A stretch of DNA of 64,000 nt from Paenibacillus artemisiicola (GCF_017652985.1 NZ_JAGGDJ010000008.1:109001-173000), one strand, 5' to 3'; counted from the stretch's first letter, positions 7,400 to 15,671 are shown. Made by a program: numbers and translations. The notes: generated by a model not told the origin, from the sequence alone.

Positions 7400-8488
7400 G
7401 TGACGAATCGCGCGTACAACTTTAATGCCGGACCGGCGGCTCTGCCGCTTGAAGTGCTGCAGCAAGCGCAGCAAGAATTTATCGATTATGCGGGAACGGG
7501 CATGTCCATCATGGAAATGTCGCACCGCAGCAGCGTGTTCGAAGGCGTCAACGACGGGGCGCAAGCGCTGCTTCGCGAACTGTTCGGCATTCCGAGCCAG
7601 TATAAAGTACTGTTCCTCCAAGGCGGCGCCAGCACGCAGTTCGCTATGATTCCGATGAATCTGCTGACGCCGGGCAAATCGGCCGCGTTCGTGCATACCG
7701 GCAGCTGGGCGGAGAAGGCGTACAAAGAAGCGAAGCTGATCGGCGAGACCGCGATCGCGGCGACGTCGGAAGCCGACAAATTCAACCGCATTCCGGCCTT
7801 AAGCGACATTCGGCTTCCGGACAACGCCGCTTATCTCCATATCACGTCCAACGAGACGATCGAAGGCACGCAATTCGCGGCATATCCGGATACCGGCGAC
7901 GTGACGCTGATCGGCGACATGTCGAGCGACATCTTGAGCCGTCCGGTCGACGTCGGCAAGTTCGGCATGATCTACGCCGGCGCGCAAAAGAACCTGGGAC
8001 CTTCGGGCGTGACCATCGTCATCGTTCGCGAGGATCTTGTCGAATCGAGTCCGAAGTCGCTTCCGACGATGCTGCGGTACGACACGCACGTCAAGAACAA
8101 CTCCCTCTATAACACGCCGCCGTCCTTCTCCGTCTACCTGGTCGGCTTGATGCTTCAATGGATCAAGGACAAAGGCGGCGTCGCGGCGATGGAGCAGTTC
8201 AACCGCGACAAGACGAAGCTGATCTACGACGCGATCGACCAAAGCGGCGGCTACTACCGCGGTTTTGCGGATACGGCTAGCCGGTCGCTCATGAACATCA
8301 CGTTCCGCCTCGGCTCGGAAGCGCTCGAGAAGCAGTTCGTCAAGGAATCCGAGCAGCACGGCTTCGTAGGCCTGAAGGGCCACCGCAGCGTCGGCGGCTT
8401 GCGCGCCTCGACGTACAATGCCGTTCCGTTCGAGAGCTGCAAGGCGCTGGCGGAGTTCATGGGGGATTTTGCGAAGCGCAACGGGTAA
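7400..8488 (+). CDS. serC: Phosphoserine aminotransferase
   Basis: A PLP enzyme that transaminates 3-phosphohydroxypyruvate to phosphoserine for serine synthesis, and takes part in pyridoxal phosphate synthesis. Family motifs are NFNAGPAALPLEVL, GTGMSIMEMSHRS, LQGGASTQFAMIPMN and the PLP lysine in YAGAQKNLGPSG. The near-terminal GHRSVGGLRASTYNA is also typical. Two GTG starts are possible. The one at 7400 has GGAG 9 bp upstream, whereas the one at 7394 is only 3 bp from it, so 7400 (362 residues) is preferred. Own promoter upstream and a bidirectional terminator downstream. Confidence 0.94.
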   Translation: MTNRAYNFNAGPAALPLEVLQQAQQEFIDYAGTGMSIMEMSHRSSVFEGVNDGAQALLRELFGIPSQYKVLFLQGGASTQFAMIPMNLLTPGKSAAFVHTGSWAEKAYKEAKLIGETAIAATSEADKFNRIPALSDIRLPDNAAYLHITSNETIEGTQFAAYPDTGDVTLIGDMSSDILSRPVDVGKFGMIYAGAQKNLGPSGVTIVIVREDLVESSPKSLPTMLRYDTHVKNNSLYNTPPSFSVYLVGLMLQWIKDKGGVAAMEQFNRDKTKLIYDAIDQSGGYYRGFADTASRSLMNITFRLGSEALEKQFVKESEQHGFVGLKGHRSVGGLRASTYNAVPFESCKALAEFMGDFAKRNG

Positions 8489-8513
8489 GAGGATTAAAAA
8501 AGAAGCAAAAAGA

Positions 8514-8540
8514 GACCGCCGGTCCCGATGGACGGCGGTC
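8514..8540. terminator. Bidirectional terminator between serC and the phoP-like gene
   Basis: GACCGCCG (8514-8521) pairs with CGGCGGTC (8533-8540). A-rich sequence on the left gives a T-rich tail for the leftward gene; TTCT follows for serC. Confidence 0.75.
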
Positions 8541-8565
8541 TTCTGATTGAAAGACCCGAGGCTGC

Positions 8566-9294
8566 TTAGGCCAGGGACGAGTCGGCGGTGCCGGTGCCGC
8601 TGCCGGGACCGGACAGCTTGTAGCCGACGTTGCGCACGGTCATGATGTACTCCGGCGTGCGCGCGTTCTTCTCGATCTTGTCGCGAAGATGGCTGATGTG
8701 GACGTCGACGATGCGCGTGTCGCCGAGGAAATGGTAGTCCCAGACGCCGTGAAGCAATTGTTGGCGGCTGAGGACTTTGCCCCGATGGCGGCATAGGAAG
8801 AGCAGGAGCTCGAATTCCTTCGGCGTCAATTCGACCGGTTTCCCGTCGATTTGCACTTCGCGCTGGTCCGCCAGGACCGACATCCGTCCAATTTCATGAA
8901 CCACCTGTTCGCGGGCGCCCGGCAAAGCCTGCGTTCTGCGGAAGATGGCTTGAATGCGCGAGAGCAGCTCTTGCGGTGAGAATGGTTTTGTCATATAATC
9001 GTCAGCGCCGTTGTCGAGACCGGCAATCTTGTCAGTCACGTCTTGGAGAGCGGTTAACATGATGATCGGAACGGCATTGTTTTGTTTGCGAAGCTCCCGG
9101 CATACTTGGATGCCGTCCATTTTCGGAAGCATGAGATCGAGAACGATGAGATCGGGACGAAACGGCTTCAAGAGGTCGAATACGGCCTCCCCATCTTGGA
9201 CGCAGCGAACTTCATAGCCGGCCAGCTTCAGATTGAATTCCAGCAGCATGGAGATGGAAGGCTCGTCATCGACGATTAATATTTTCTTCTTCAT
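8566..9294 (-). CDS. phoP: PhoP-like response regulator (orphan)
   Basis: A 242-residue OmpR-family regulator. Receiver domain: D10, phosphoacceptor D53 (IVLDLMLPKMDG), LTALQD and DDYMTKPFSPQELL. Winged-helix domain: LTPKEFELLLFL and GDTRIVDVHISHLRDKIE, the latter closely matching Bacillus PhoP. A Gly/Ser-rich tail ends the protein. No histidine kinase gene is adjacent, whereas phoR usually follows phoP, so its partner is elsewhere or it has been rewired. AAGGAGATC lies 6-9 bp before the ATG. Assignment to phosphate control is likely from similarity, not proven. Confidence 0.8.
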   Translation of the reverse strand: MKKKILIVDDEPSISMLLEFNLKLAGYEVRCVQDGEAVFDLLKPFRPDLIVLDLMLPKMDGIQVCRELRKQNNAVPIIMLTALQDVTDKIAGLDNGADDYMTKPFSPQELLSRIQAIFRRTQALPGAREQVVHEIGRMSVLADQREVQIDGKPVELTPKEFELLLFLCRHRGKVLSRQQLLHGVWDYHFLGDTRIVDVHISHLRDKIEKNARTPEYIMTVRNVGYKLSGPGSGTGTADSSLA

Positions 9295-9406
9295 CGTTTA
9301 TGATCTCCTTTTCGTGCAATGATAATTTCATTCTAATGGCCGTATTTTCACAAAAGATTAAACAAGCGTAAAAGCTATGTAAAATATAGTGAGGTGTTAA
9401 CAAGCA

Positions 9407-9871
9407 ATGGCATTTCATATCGTGCTTGTCGAACCGGAAATTCCGGCCAATACGGGCAACATCGCGCGCACCTGCGCCGCCACGGGCGCGATTCTTCACC
9501 TGGTGCGCCCGCTCGGATTCCGCACCGACGACAAAACGCTGAAACGCGCGGGACTCGACTATTGGTACGCCGTGGACGTCCGCTACCACGATTCCTTCGC
9601 GGAGCTTCAAGAGCAGTATCCGGAAGGCCGGTTCTTCTGCGCGAGCACGCGCAGCTCCAAGGTGTACGCGGAGCAGACCTACCGCGACGGGGATTTCTTC
9701 GTCTTCGGGAAGGAAACGAAGGGGCTGCCGCAATCGATACTCGACGCGTATCCGGACACGTGCATCCGCGTGCCGATGACGGACAAGGTCCGTTCGCTGA
9801 ATTTGTCGAACTCGGTCGCGATCGTCGTGTTCGAGGCGTTCCGTCAGCTCGGCTACCCGGGCTTGACGTGA
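9407..9871 (+). CDS. trmL: tRNA (cytidine(34)-2'-O)-methyltransferase
   Basis: A 154-residue SPOUT-family enzyme that methylates the ribose of the wobble nucleotide of certain tRNAs with S-adenosylmethionine. It has the typical start MAFHIVLVEPEIPANTGNIARTCAA (split here: IVLVEPEIP, NTGNIARTC). The knotted SAM-binding region follows: DFFVFGKETKGLP, then IRVPMTDKVRSLNLSNSVAIV. GTGAGG lies 14 bp before the ATG. It is divergent from the phoP-like gene over 112 bp, with TTAAAC-N16-TAAAAT as a weak possible promoter. Confidence 0.92.
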   Translation: MAFHIVLVEPEIPANTGNIARTCAATGAILHLVRPLGFRTDDKTLKRAGLDYWYAVDVRYHDSFAELQEQYPEGRFFCASTRSSKVYAEQTYRDGDFFVFGKETKGLPQSILDAYPDTCIRVPMTDKVRSLNLSNSVAIVVFEAFRQLGYPGLT

Positions 9872-9970
9872 TTTTTCGCCGCCGCTCCGCCACATTTGCA
9901 GAATATTAAGCAAATATAAAACATTGCAGGATTAGCCAGGTTACTATCGAACCTTAGTACGATGCTGAAA

Positions 9971-9987
9971 CTATCATCACATGATAG
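9971..9987. promoter_or_regulatory. Palindrome upstream of the abrB-like gene
   Basis: CTATCAT-CAC-ATGATAG, a perfect 17 bp inverted repeat 30 bp before the start codon. It has no T tract, so an operator is more likely than a terminator. AbrB proteins often regulate their own genes. Confidence 0.4.
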
Positions 9988-10017
9988 CTGACAATATGCG
10001 ACTACAGGAGATGTGTA

Positions 10018-10269
10018 ATGGTGAAACCGGCTGGCGTTGTGCGGAAAGTGGATCAACTCGGGCGAATCGTGCTGCCCAAATCCCTTCGAAAGAGATATCA
10101 GATGAACGAAGGGGATCCTGTGGAGATCTTGGTTCAAGGGGATCATATCATCTTGGAGCGCTATCGCCCGCGCTGCGTGTTCTGCGGCGTGCTGGACGAC
10201 GTGCGGGAGTTCAAGGAACGGTACCTGTGCGGCAAATGCATGTCGGAGATGGCGCAGCTGCGGCGGTAG
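10018..10269 (+). CDS. AbrB/SpoVT-family transition regulator with C-terminal Cys4 motif
   Basis: An 83-residue DNA-binding protein. Residues 1-50 are a swapped-hairpin AbrB domain (GVVRKVDQLGRIVLPKSLRK, then GDPVEILVQGDHIILERY). The C-terminal part differs from Bacillus AbrB: C53-x2-C56 and C71-x2-C74 form a probable zinc ribbon in place of the helical multimerisation tail. AGGAG lies 9 bp upstream of the ATG. A palindrome upstream could be its own operator. Role in stationary-phase control is inferred from the family. Confidence 0.85.
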   Translation: MVKPAGVVRKVDQLGRIVLPKSLRKRYQMNEGDPVEILVQGDHIILERYRPRCVFCGVLDDVREFKERYLCGKCMSEMAQLRR

Positions 10270-10298
10270 GCCCGGGATGAGGCAAGAGGGAAATAAAA

Positions 10299-10339
10299 AG
10301 AAGCTTTCGACGGCTGCCGAGGACAGCGCGAAAGCTTCT
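10299..10339. terminator. Bidirectional terminator
   Basis: AGAAGCTTTCG (10299-10309) pairs perfectly with CGAAAGCTTCT (10329-10339). TTTT follows on the right and A-rich sequence lies on the left, so it can serve both the AbrB-like gene and the leftward small peptide gene. Confidence 0.8.
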
Positions 10340-10367
10340 TTTTATGTTGCGTTGCAGGTCGCTGCAA

Positions 10368-10466
10368 TTACATGCCTTTGGTCTTGTCGTCGTTGTAGGA
10401 CGCCGTCAACATGGCGAGCAAGAACAAGACGGAGACGGTAATGACGATCAGGAAATTCACTGTCAT
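10368..10466 (-). CDS. 32-residue membrane peptide
   Basis: A small gene not normally called. Translated from the complement it begins MTVNFLIVITVSVLFLLAML and ends TASYNDDKTKGM. One hydrophobic helix (about residues 4-20) is followed by a short polar tail. The start has an excellent site, AGGGGG 8 bp upstream of the ATG, and the frame ends just before the bidirectional terminator, so it looks like a complete transcription unit. Tiny single-helix proteins often modulate larger membrane complexes; the partner here is unknown. Third-position usage and site strength favour a real gene. Confidence 0.6.
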   Translation of the reverse strand: MTVNFLIVITVSVLFLLAMLTASYNDDKTKGM

Positions 10467-10730
10467 TTCGCTTACCCCCTAAGATGCCGTGGATATGGCT
10501 CCAAACTTCGCAAATACTCCCCTCATTATACCCAACGAGGCCCAAAAAGAAAACGCTCCAAGATGTGAACAAGTTGTTACAGCCGAACCTTTCGGCCGGC
10601 ATAAGGAACCGGAATCCGAGCGATGCTAAGATGCGATCCGCTGCCGGACGGCCGCGCCGGCGATCAAACCTGTGGCGTCCGCCCGCCGTCCTGCGTAAAC
10701 TACAGCAAGAGGGATGGGAGGGACGGCATA

Positions 10731-11960
10731 ATGGCAAACAAGCAGTCGCGGAACGGGGCGCGCCGCAGCGTCCCGCCGCTTGCGGACCTGTTGACGGACC
10801 TAGCGCCGGCGCAGGCGAGCGAGCGGCGCAAGGAGGAACGGATTTCGTTCGCGGGCGACTGGCCCGAGGATGGCATTCCGGCGGTGCGGCAGGCGGTCGA
10901 AACGGCGCGCGGACGCGCGGACGGCGCCGACGCGGATGGAAATCGGGCGACGCATCCAAGCACGGAACGGCTGCGCGAGCTGCTGGCCGTGCGGCTGGCC
11001 GGCAGAGGACTGCCGGTCGAGGCCGGCGAGCTCGCGCTCGCGCCGCAGGGAGAGCCCGTCATCGCCTGGATCGCGCGCGGGCTGCTGCGGCCGGGCGACG
11101 CGGTGCTGGTCGAATCGCCGGCGCCGCCGAATTGCTTGCAGGCGTTTCGGTCCGCCGGAGCCGTCGTCGTGCAGGTGCCATGCGACGAGGACGGGATGCG
11201 GCCCGAATACGCGGAGCGGCTCGCCGAAGCGCATCGGCCGAAGCTCGCGCACGTCATGCCCGCGCTCGGCAATCCGGCCGGCCGGGTATGGAGCGCGGCG
11301 CGGCGCGAGGCGATGCTTGACCTTGGCCGCCGCTGCGGCATGGTCCTGCTGGAGGACGACGCGTACGGGCAATGGCGCAGCGGCGAGGCTGAGCGCGAGG
11401 CGAGTTTGTACGCGATGAGCGCCAAGACCGCGGATGGCGGCGTCATCTACGCCGGCACGTTCGCGGCCGCGCTCGGCCCGGAGCTGCCGGTCGGCTGGGC
11501 GGCGGCCGATCCCGGCATCCGCGCGCGGCTTGCGGCGCTCCCGCGGACGCCTGCCGCGGAGGAGCCGGACGCCGGCGGATCCGCCGAGGCGATGCTGCTT
11601 CGCTTGCTGGACGGCGGCAAGCTCGACGAGCTATTGCGTCAGCTTAGTGTGTCCTATAGCGAACGGATGTATCGGCTGGACGCGCTGCTGCGCGAGCGGC
11701 ACTGGAGCGGCGCGTCGTGGACGCTGCCGAAGGGCGGCCCGTTCCTGTGGCTGACGCTGCCGGAAGGGCTCGATGCCGACGCGCTGCTTCGCGCCGCCAA
11801 GGCAAACGGCGTCGCCTTCGATCCCGGCGCGCCGTTCTATGCCGCGGATCCGCCGCGCAACCGGCTGCGTCTCAGCGTCGCCGGCGCGGCAGGCGACCGT
11901 CTGGACGAAGGGTTCGCGCGCTTGGCCGAGACGATGGACGCGTTTCTCGCCCGCTCGTAG
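10731..11960 (+). CDS. Aminotransferase class I/II-like protein lacking the catalytic lysine
   Basis: 409 residues from the ATG with GGGAGGG 8 bp upstream. The fold resembles MocR-type or class I/II aminotransferases: LLRPGDAVLVESPAP, DEDGMRPEY, MPALGNPAGRVWS (the NPTG-like element), LLEDDAYGQWR (EDDxY) and, near the end, NRLRLSVAG with the carboxylate-binding arginine. The PLP-lysine segment, normally YLGSFSKxL, reads YAGTFAAALGPEL, so lysine is replaced by A246 and no lysine is nearby. The tyrosine of the PTYxG element is also missing (ESPAPPNC). There is no N-terminal HTH domain. It may be a pseudoenzyme or may have lost activity; the frame itself is intact. Confidence 0.75.
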   Translation: MANKQSRNGARRSVPPLADLLTDLAPAQASERRKEERISFAGDWPEDGIPAVRQAVETARGRADGADADGNRATHPSTERLRELLAVRLAGRGLPVEAGELALAPQGEPVIAWIARGLLRPGDAVLVESPAPPNCLQAFRSAGAVVVQVPCDEDGMRPEYAERLAEAHRPKLAHVMPALGNPAGRVWSAARREAMLDLGRRCGMVLLEDDAYGQWRSGEAEREASLYAMSAKTADGGVIYAGTFAAALGPELPVGWAAADPGIRARLAALPRTPAAEEPDAGGSAEAMLLRLLDGGKLDELLRQLSVSYSERMYRLDALLRERHWSGASWTLPKGGPFLWLTLPEGLDADALLRAAKANGVAFDPGAPFYAADPPRNRLRLSVAGAAGDRLDEGFARLAETMDAFLARS

Positions 11961-12005
11961 CGGTCTATAGGTAGTTTAGGTTGCGTTTCCATTGGCGCAC
12001 GAACG

Positions 12006-12041
12006 AAAGAGCGGCATCCGCACCGGCGGACGCCGCTCTTT
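12006..12041. terminator. Bidirectional terminator
   Basis: AAAGAGCGGC (12006-12015) pairs with GCCGCTCTTT (12032-12041), extended by TCCG/CGGA inside. It separates convergent genes. Confidence 0.8.
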
Positions 12042-12070
12042 CTACATTAATAAGGCCGCGCGATCGAGGA

Positions 12071-12391
12071 TCAAGCCTTGACGACGAACTGCCCGTCTTC
12101 GATCTCGAGCGGCGTGCAGGCGAGCTGCTCGCCGGGAATGTTGGTCGCTTCCCCGGTGGCCAGATCGAAGCACCAGTAATGGAGCGGACAGACGAGCTCG
12201 TTCAGATGAGGACGGACCATGCCGCCGGCATGCGGGCAGATGGCGGAGATCAAATTATAACGCTGCGGCTCGCCGTCCTTGCGCGGCGCTTCCACGATAT
12301 AATGCGGTTCGTTGTCCACTTTCACGTGCGCGGGGAACGCGTCGAAATCGTTGACGCTGCCGATGATTTTGACCGAGTGCTGTTCGCTCAT
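12071..12391 (-). CDS. Rieske [2Fe-2S] domain protein
   Basis: A 106-residue soluble protein made of a single Rieske domain. The cluster motifs are CPHAGG (C-x-H) and CPLHYWCFD (C-x2-H), ligating the [2Fe-2S] centre with two Cys and two His. There is no signal peptide. It resembles nitrite-reductase small subunit or ferredoxin-type Rieske proteins rather than the cytochrome bc protein. Its start overlaps the end of the upstream DUF2161 gene by 4 bp, so they are cotranscribed. No oxygenase or reductase partner is adjacent. Confidence 0.88.
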   Translation of the reverse strand: MSEQHSVKIIGSVNDFDAFPAHVKVDNEPHYIVEAPRKDGEPQRYNLISAICPHAGGMVRPHLNELVCPLHYWCFDLATGEATNIPGEQLACTPLEIEDGQFVVKA

Positions 12392-13155
12392 GATCCATGC
12401 TCTCCTTTATAGATGAGTTCGTTTACCGCCGGTTGTCCGCCAGCGCGCTTCCGCTGCCAGTCGTCCAGGATGGCTCCGTTTTGCTTGACGGCCGTTTCGC
12501 CCTCGGGCTTCAGCCGGTACAAACCGCGTTCCACGCGCTGAAACCACCCGTAGTAGTCCTTCTGCAGGAACGGCCCGGCCCGCGCGACGTCCGCGAGGAC
12601 GGCCGCCTCGCGCGGCGACAGCATGCCGTGCCGGCTGATGGCCCAGGCGATGCGCAGCGCCTTCTCGCGATAAGCGGTTACAAGTTTGCGGTTGTTGCTG
12701 CCGCCCGTATTGTAATCGCCGCTGCGTTCGCGGAATTCGTTCAGCAGCCGCGCTTGGCGCGCCCGCCGCTGCCCGCGCACCGGAGGATCGCCCGGCTGGC
12801 AGAGCATCTCGATGACCGGCGGCTTCGTCTTGTAGAACGTGACGGTCATGAAGCCGATGCCGAGCATCCGGCACAGCTCCGTCAAGTCGCCGAAGCGCTG
12901 GTTATGGGCGCCGGCCTTCTTGCGGTTGCGCTCCACGGCCAGGATCACGCTGCCGTTCAGCCTTAACCGCTCGATGCCCTGCAGCAGCAGCGCGAGATTG
13001 AACGTCTTCTTCATTTCAACCAAAACGGTATCTCCCGAATCGGGATGGATGGCGACCAGATCGCAGTGCATGACTTCGCTCTTCACTTCATAGCCCTGCG
13101 CCTCGAAGAACGCCTTGATCGGCCGGTACAGCTCCGTTTCGTGTTTGACGGCCAA
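12388..13155 (-). CDS. DUF2161 family protein with PD-(D/E)XK nuclease-like fold
   Basis: A 255-residue protein starting MAVKHETELYRPIKAFFEAQ. The N-terminal half has the pattern of the PD-(D/E)XK fold: an early glutamate (E6), D47 in HCDLVAIH and VLVEMKK (E-x-K), which would form the metal site. A helical and basic C-terminal half (RRARQARLLNEFRER and later) may bind nucleic acid. The GGGGGAACGGGCC region upstream gives a GGGGGAA site. It is first in a two-gene operon with the Rieske protein. A nuclease role is inferred from motifs; no substrate is known. Confidence 0.7.
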   Translation of the reverse strand: MAVKHETELYRPIKAFFEAQGYEVKSEVMHCDLVAIHPDSGDTVLVEMKKTFNLALLLQGIERLRLNGSVILAVERNRKKAGAHNQRFGDLTELCRMLGIGFMTVTFYKTKPPVIEMLCQPGDPPVRGQRRARQARLLNEFRERSGDYNTGGSNNRKLVTAYREKALRIAWAISRHGMLSPREAAVLADVARAGPFLQKDYYGWFQRVERGLYRLKPEGETAVKQNGAILDDWQRKRAGGQPAVNELIYKGEHGS

Positions 13156-13608
13156 GGCCCGTTCCCCCTTTCGCGCGGAGATTCTTTGGCGATTATATCA
13201 TATTTGGACGCGTCCCTCAGCTATCTTAACGGCGTGACACGGAGTGTCATTCATTTTTTGCGGCCGACGATGGAGGATCCGGTCGAATCGGCCCGGCGTT
13301 CGACAGGGGCGCCCCCGGCTTGGAAATACCCGGCGCCGTCTGGGTTTTCGGCTCGGCCACCCGCGAATCGACGCTTGTTCGCCGCCGCTTGGCATGTGGC
13401 GTTTTTGTAAAAGCAGCCCGCTTTCGCGACGGATTTTGTAGAAAACTTGTTTAAATTATTGGGCAACTTCCCTTAAGAAAGCGCATAGGATTGTATTACT
13501 TCAATAAAAAATGCCGGGCAGCTTTAGAAGGTGGGACCCTCAAAGACCCCCGCGACCCGCATGACACAGGCACTCAGAAACACCGGGATGCACGAGAGGA
13601 GGTACGGC
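13156..13608. other. Gene-free interval before prkA
   Basis: 453 bp without a credible gene. It holds the divergent start regions of the DUF2161 gene (left) and prkA (right). A small palindrome TGACAC-GGA-GTGTCA (13235-13249) is followed by a T run, and an A+T-rich patch lies at about 13430-13520. A weak SigE-like pair (CAACTT 13464-13469, CATAGGAT 13484-13491) is the only promoter candidate seen for prkA. Confidence 0.5.
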
Positions 13609-15504
13609 ATGGATATTTTGAAACGAATTTCGGAGTACAAGGCGGAAAGTGAGAAGCTGGCTTGGCAAGGCTCTTTCAAGGATTACATCGAGTTGCTGAA
13701 GCAGGATCCAACTCCGGCCATGACTGCGCATGCTCGTGTCTATGAAATGATTGAGTCGTTTGGGGTGGTGGACGACGGTTCGCACAAGAAATACAAGTTT
13801 TTCGAACAAGAAATATTCGGCTTGGATCGTGCCGTCGAGAAACTGGTAGAGGAATATTTCCATTCATCGGCTCGCCGGTTGGATGTGCGCAAACGGATTT
13901 TGCTGCTCATGGGACCCGTCAGCGGGGGCAAATCCACCATCGTCACGATGCTCAAACGGGGACTCGAGCAGTTCTCGCGTACTCCAAAAGGCGCCGTCTA
14001 TGCCATTAAGGGCTGCCCGATGCACGAAGAACCGCTGCATCTCATTCCGAACGAGCTTCGCCCGGAGGCGGAGCGCGAGCTTGGCGTCCGCATCGAGGGC
14101 AACTTGTGCCCGTCCTGCCAGATGCGGCTCAAGACGGAATTCGGCGGCGAAATCGAGAACGTCCAGGTCGAACGCGTGCTTATCTCCGAAGAAAACCGCG
14201 TCGGCATCGGCACGTTCAGCCCCTCCGATCCGAAATCGCAGGATATCGCCGACCTGACCGGCAGCATCGACTTCTCGACCATCACGGAGTTCGGCTCCGA
14301 ATCGGACCCGCGGGCCTACCGGTTCGACGGCGAGCTGAACAAGGCGAACCGCGGCCTGATGGAATTCCAGGAGATGCTGAAGTGCGACGAGAAGTTTCTG
14401 TGGAACCTGCTCTCCCTGACGCAGGAGGGCAATTTCAAGGCGGGCCGCTTCGCGCTGATCTCGGCGGATGAACTCATCGTCGCGCACACGAACGAAACGG
14501 AGTACAAATCGTTCATTGCCAACAAGAAGAACGAGGCGCTCCAGTCGCGGATGATCGTCATGCCGATCCCGTACAATCTCAAAGTGTCCGAAGAAGAGAA
14601 AATCTACAATAAACTGATCGGCCAGAGCGACATGAAGCATATCCATATCGCGCCGCATTCCTTGCGGTCGGCCGCGATCTTCTCGATCCTGACCCGGCTC
14701 AAAGAAACGAAGAAGCAGGGCATGGACCTCGTCAAGAAGATGCGCATGTACGACGGCGAGGAAGTAGAGGGCTACAAGGAAGCCGACCTCAAGGAGATGC
14801 AGAGCGAATATATCGAAGAGGGCATGTCGGGCATCGACCCGCGCTACGTCATCAACCGGATTTCGAGCGCCCTCATCAAGCAAGACCTCTCGTGCATCAA
14901 CGCGCTCGACGTGCTGCGCGCCCTCAAGGACGGTCTGGACCAGCACCCGTCCATCACGAAGGAAGAACGCGAACGGTACCTGAACTTCATCTCGGTCGCG
15001 CGCAAAGAATACGACGGCTTGGCGAAGAAGGAAGTGCAGAAGGCATTCGTATATTCCTTCGAAGAGTCGGCGCGGACGCTGTTCGAGAACTACCTCGACA
15101 ACATCGAGTCGTACTGCAACTGGACGAAAATCAAGGATCCGCTGACGGGCGAGGAAATGGATCCGGATGAGCGCCTCATGCGGTCCATCGAGGAGCAAAT
15201 CGGCGTATCCGAGAACGCGAAGAAGGCGTTCCGCGAAGAGATTCTGATCCGCATCTCGTCGTACTCCCGCAAGGGCAAGAAGTTCGACTACTTCAGCCAC
15301 GAACGGCTGCGGGAAGCGATCGAGAAGAAGCTGTTCACGGACTTGAAGGACATCGTCAAAATTACGACGTCGACCAAGACGCCGGACGAGAAGCAGCTGA
15401 AACGGATCAACGAGGTGACGAAGCGGCTGATCGACGAGCATGGCTACTGTCCGGTTTGCGCGAACGAGCTCCTCCGGTACGTGGGCAGCCTGCTCAACCG
15501 TTAA
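13609..15504 (+). CDS. prkA: PrkA serine protein kinase / AAA+ sporulation protein
   Basis: 631 residues, the same length as recalled for Bacillus PrkA, starting at the ATG with GAGAGGAGG upstream. The AAA+ part has Walker A GPVSGGKST (102-110). Cysteine pairs occur at CPSCQMR and near the C-terminus at CPVCANELL, and the C-terminal region is the kinase-like PrkA domain. PrkA is known as a SigE-controlled sporulation protein; its E. coli homologue YeaG works with YeaH (YhbH) and YcgB (SpoVR). Homologues of both partners lie 4-11 kb downstream in this window. A perfect-stem terminator follows. Confidence 0.95.
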   Translation: MDILKRISEYKAESEKLAWQGSFKDYIELLKQDPTPAMTAHARVYEMIESFGVVDDGSHKKYKFFEQEIFGLDRAVEKLVEEYFHSSARRLDVRKRILLLMGPVSGGKSTIVTMLKRGLEQFSRTPKGAVYAIKGCPMHEEPLHLIPNELRPEAERELGVRIEGNLCPSCQMRLKTEFGGEIENVQVERVLISEENRVGIGTFSPSDPKSQDIADLTGSIDFSTITEFGSESDPRAYRFDGELNKANRGLMEFQEMLKCDEKFLWNLLSLTQEGNFKAGRFALISADELIVAHTNETEYKSFIANKKNEALQSRMIVMPIPYNLKVSEEEKIYNKLIGQSDMKHIHIAPHSLRSAAIFSILTRLKETKKQGMDLVKKMRMYDGEEVEGYKEADLKEMQSEYIEEGMSGIDPRYVINRISSALIKQDLSCINALDVLRALKDGLDQHPSITKEERERYLNFISVARKEYDGLAKKEVQKAFVYSFEESARTLFENYLDNIESYCNWTKIKDPLTGEEMDPDERLMRSIEEQIGVSENAKKAFREEILIRISSYSRKGKKFDYFSHERLREAIEKKLFTDLKDIVKITTSTKTPDEKQLKRINEVTKRLIDEHGYCPVCANELLRYVGSLLNR

Positions 15505-15533
15505 TTCACCGACTTGCACGGACACGGAATCGG

Positions 15534-15571
15534 AAACCGCAGCATGCGTTGCAGCATGCTGCGGTTTTGTG
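15534..15571 (+). terminator. Terminator after prkA
   Basis: AAACCGCAGCATGC (15534-15547) pairs perfectly with GCATGCTGCGGTTT (15554-15567) around GTTGCA, followed by TGTG; T-rich at the stem base. Confidence 0.8.
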
Positions 15572-15610
15572 CTATCCGGGCCAGGAAGGTGAAAATGCCG
15601 GCCCGGCTAT

Positions 15611-15655
15611 GCTAAAATAGGAATACGGAACAAGAACGCGTGTTCCTATTATAGC
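15611..15655. promoter_or_regulatory. Inverted repeat and extended -10 promoter before the LytTR gene
   Basis: GCTAAAATAGGAA (15611-15623) and TTCCTATTATAGC (15643-15655) are inverted with one mismatch. The left arm contains an extended -10, TG-C-TAAAAT (to 15618). A second inverted pair, GGAACA (15627-15632) and TGTTCC (15641-15646), shares the right arm, so two alternative hairpins or operators are possible. Confidence 0.5.
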
Positions 15656-15671
15656 AAAGGGGTGTGGGGGA

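Noticed and set aside
13235..13259. TGACAC-GGA-GTGTCA hairpin followed by Ts as a terminator
   Set aside because: A 3-base loop and 6 bp stem with no rightward gene upstream to terminate; possibly an operator, but nothing supports it further.
13464..13491. SigE-like promoter for prkA (CAACTT-N14-CATAGGAT)
   Set aside because: Only about 5 of 7 and 6 of 8 matches to the two elements, well below those seen for spoVR, yhbH and ytrHI, so it is not listed as a feature.
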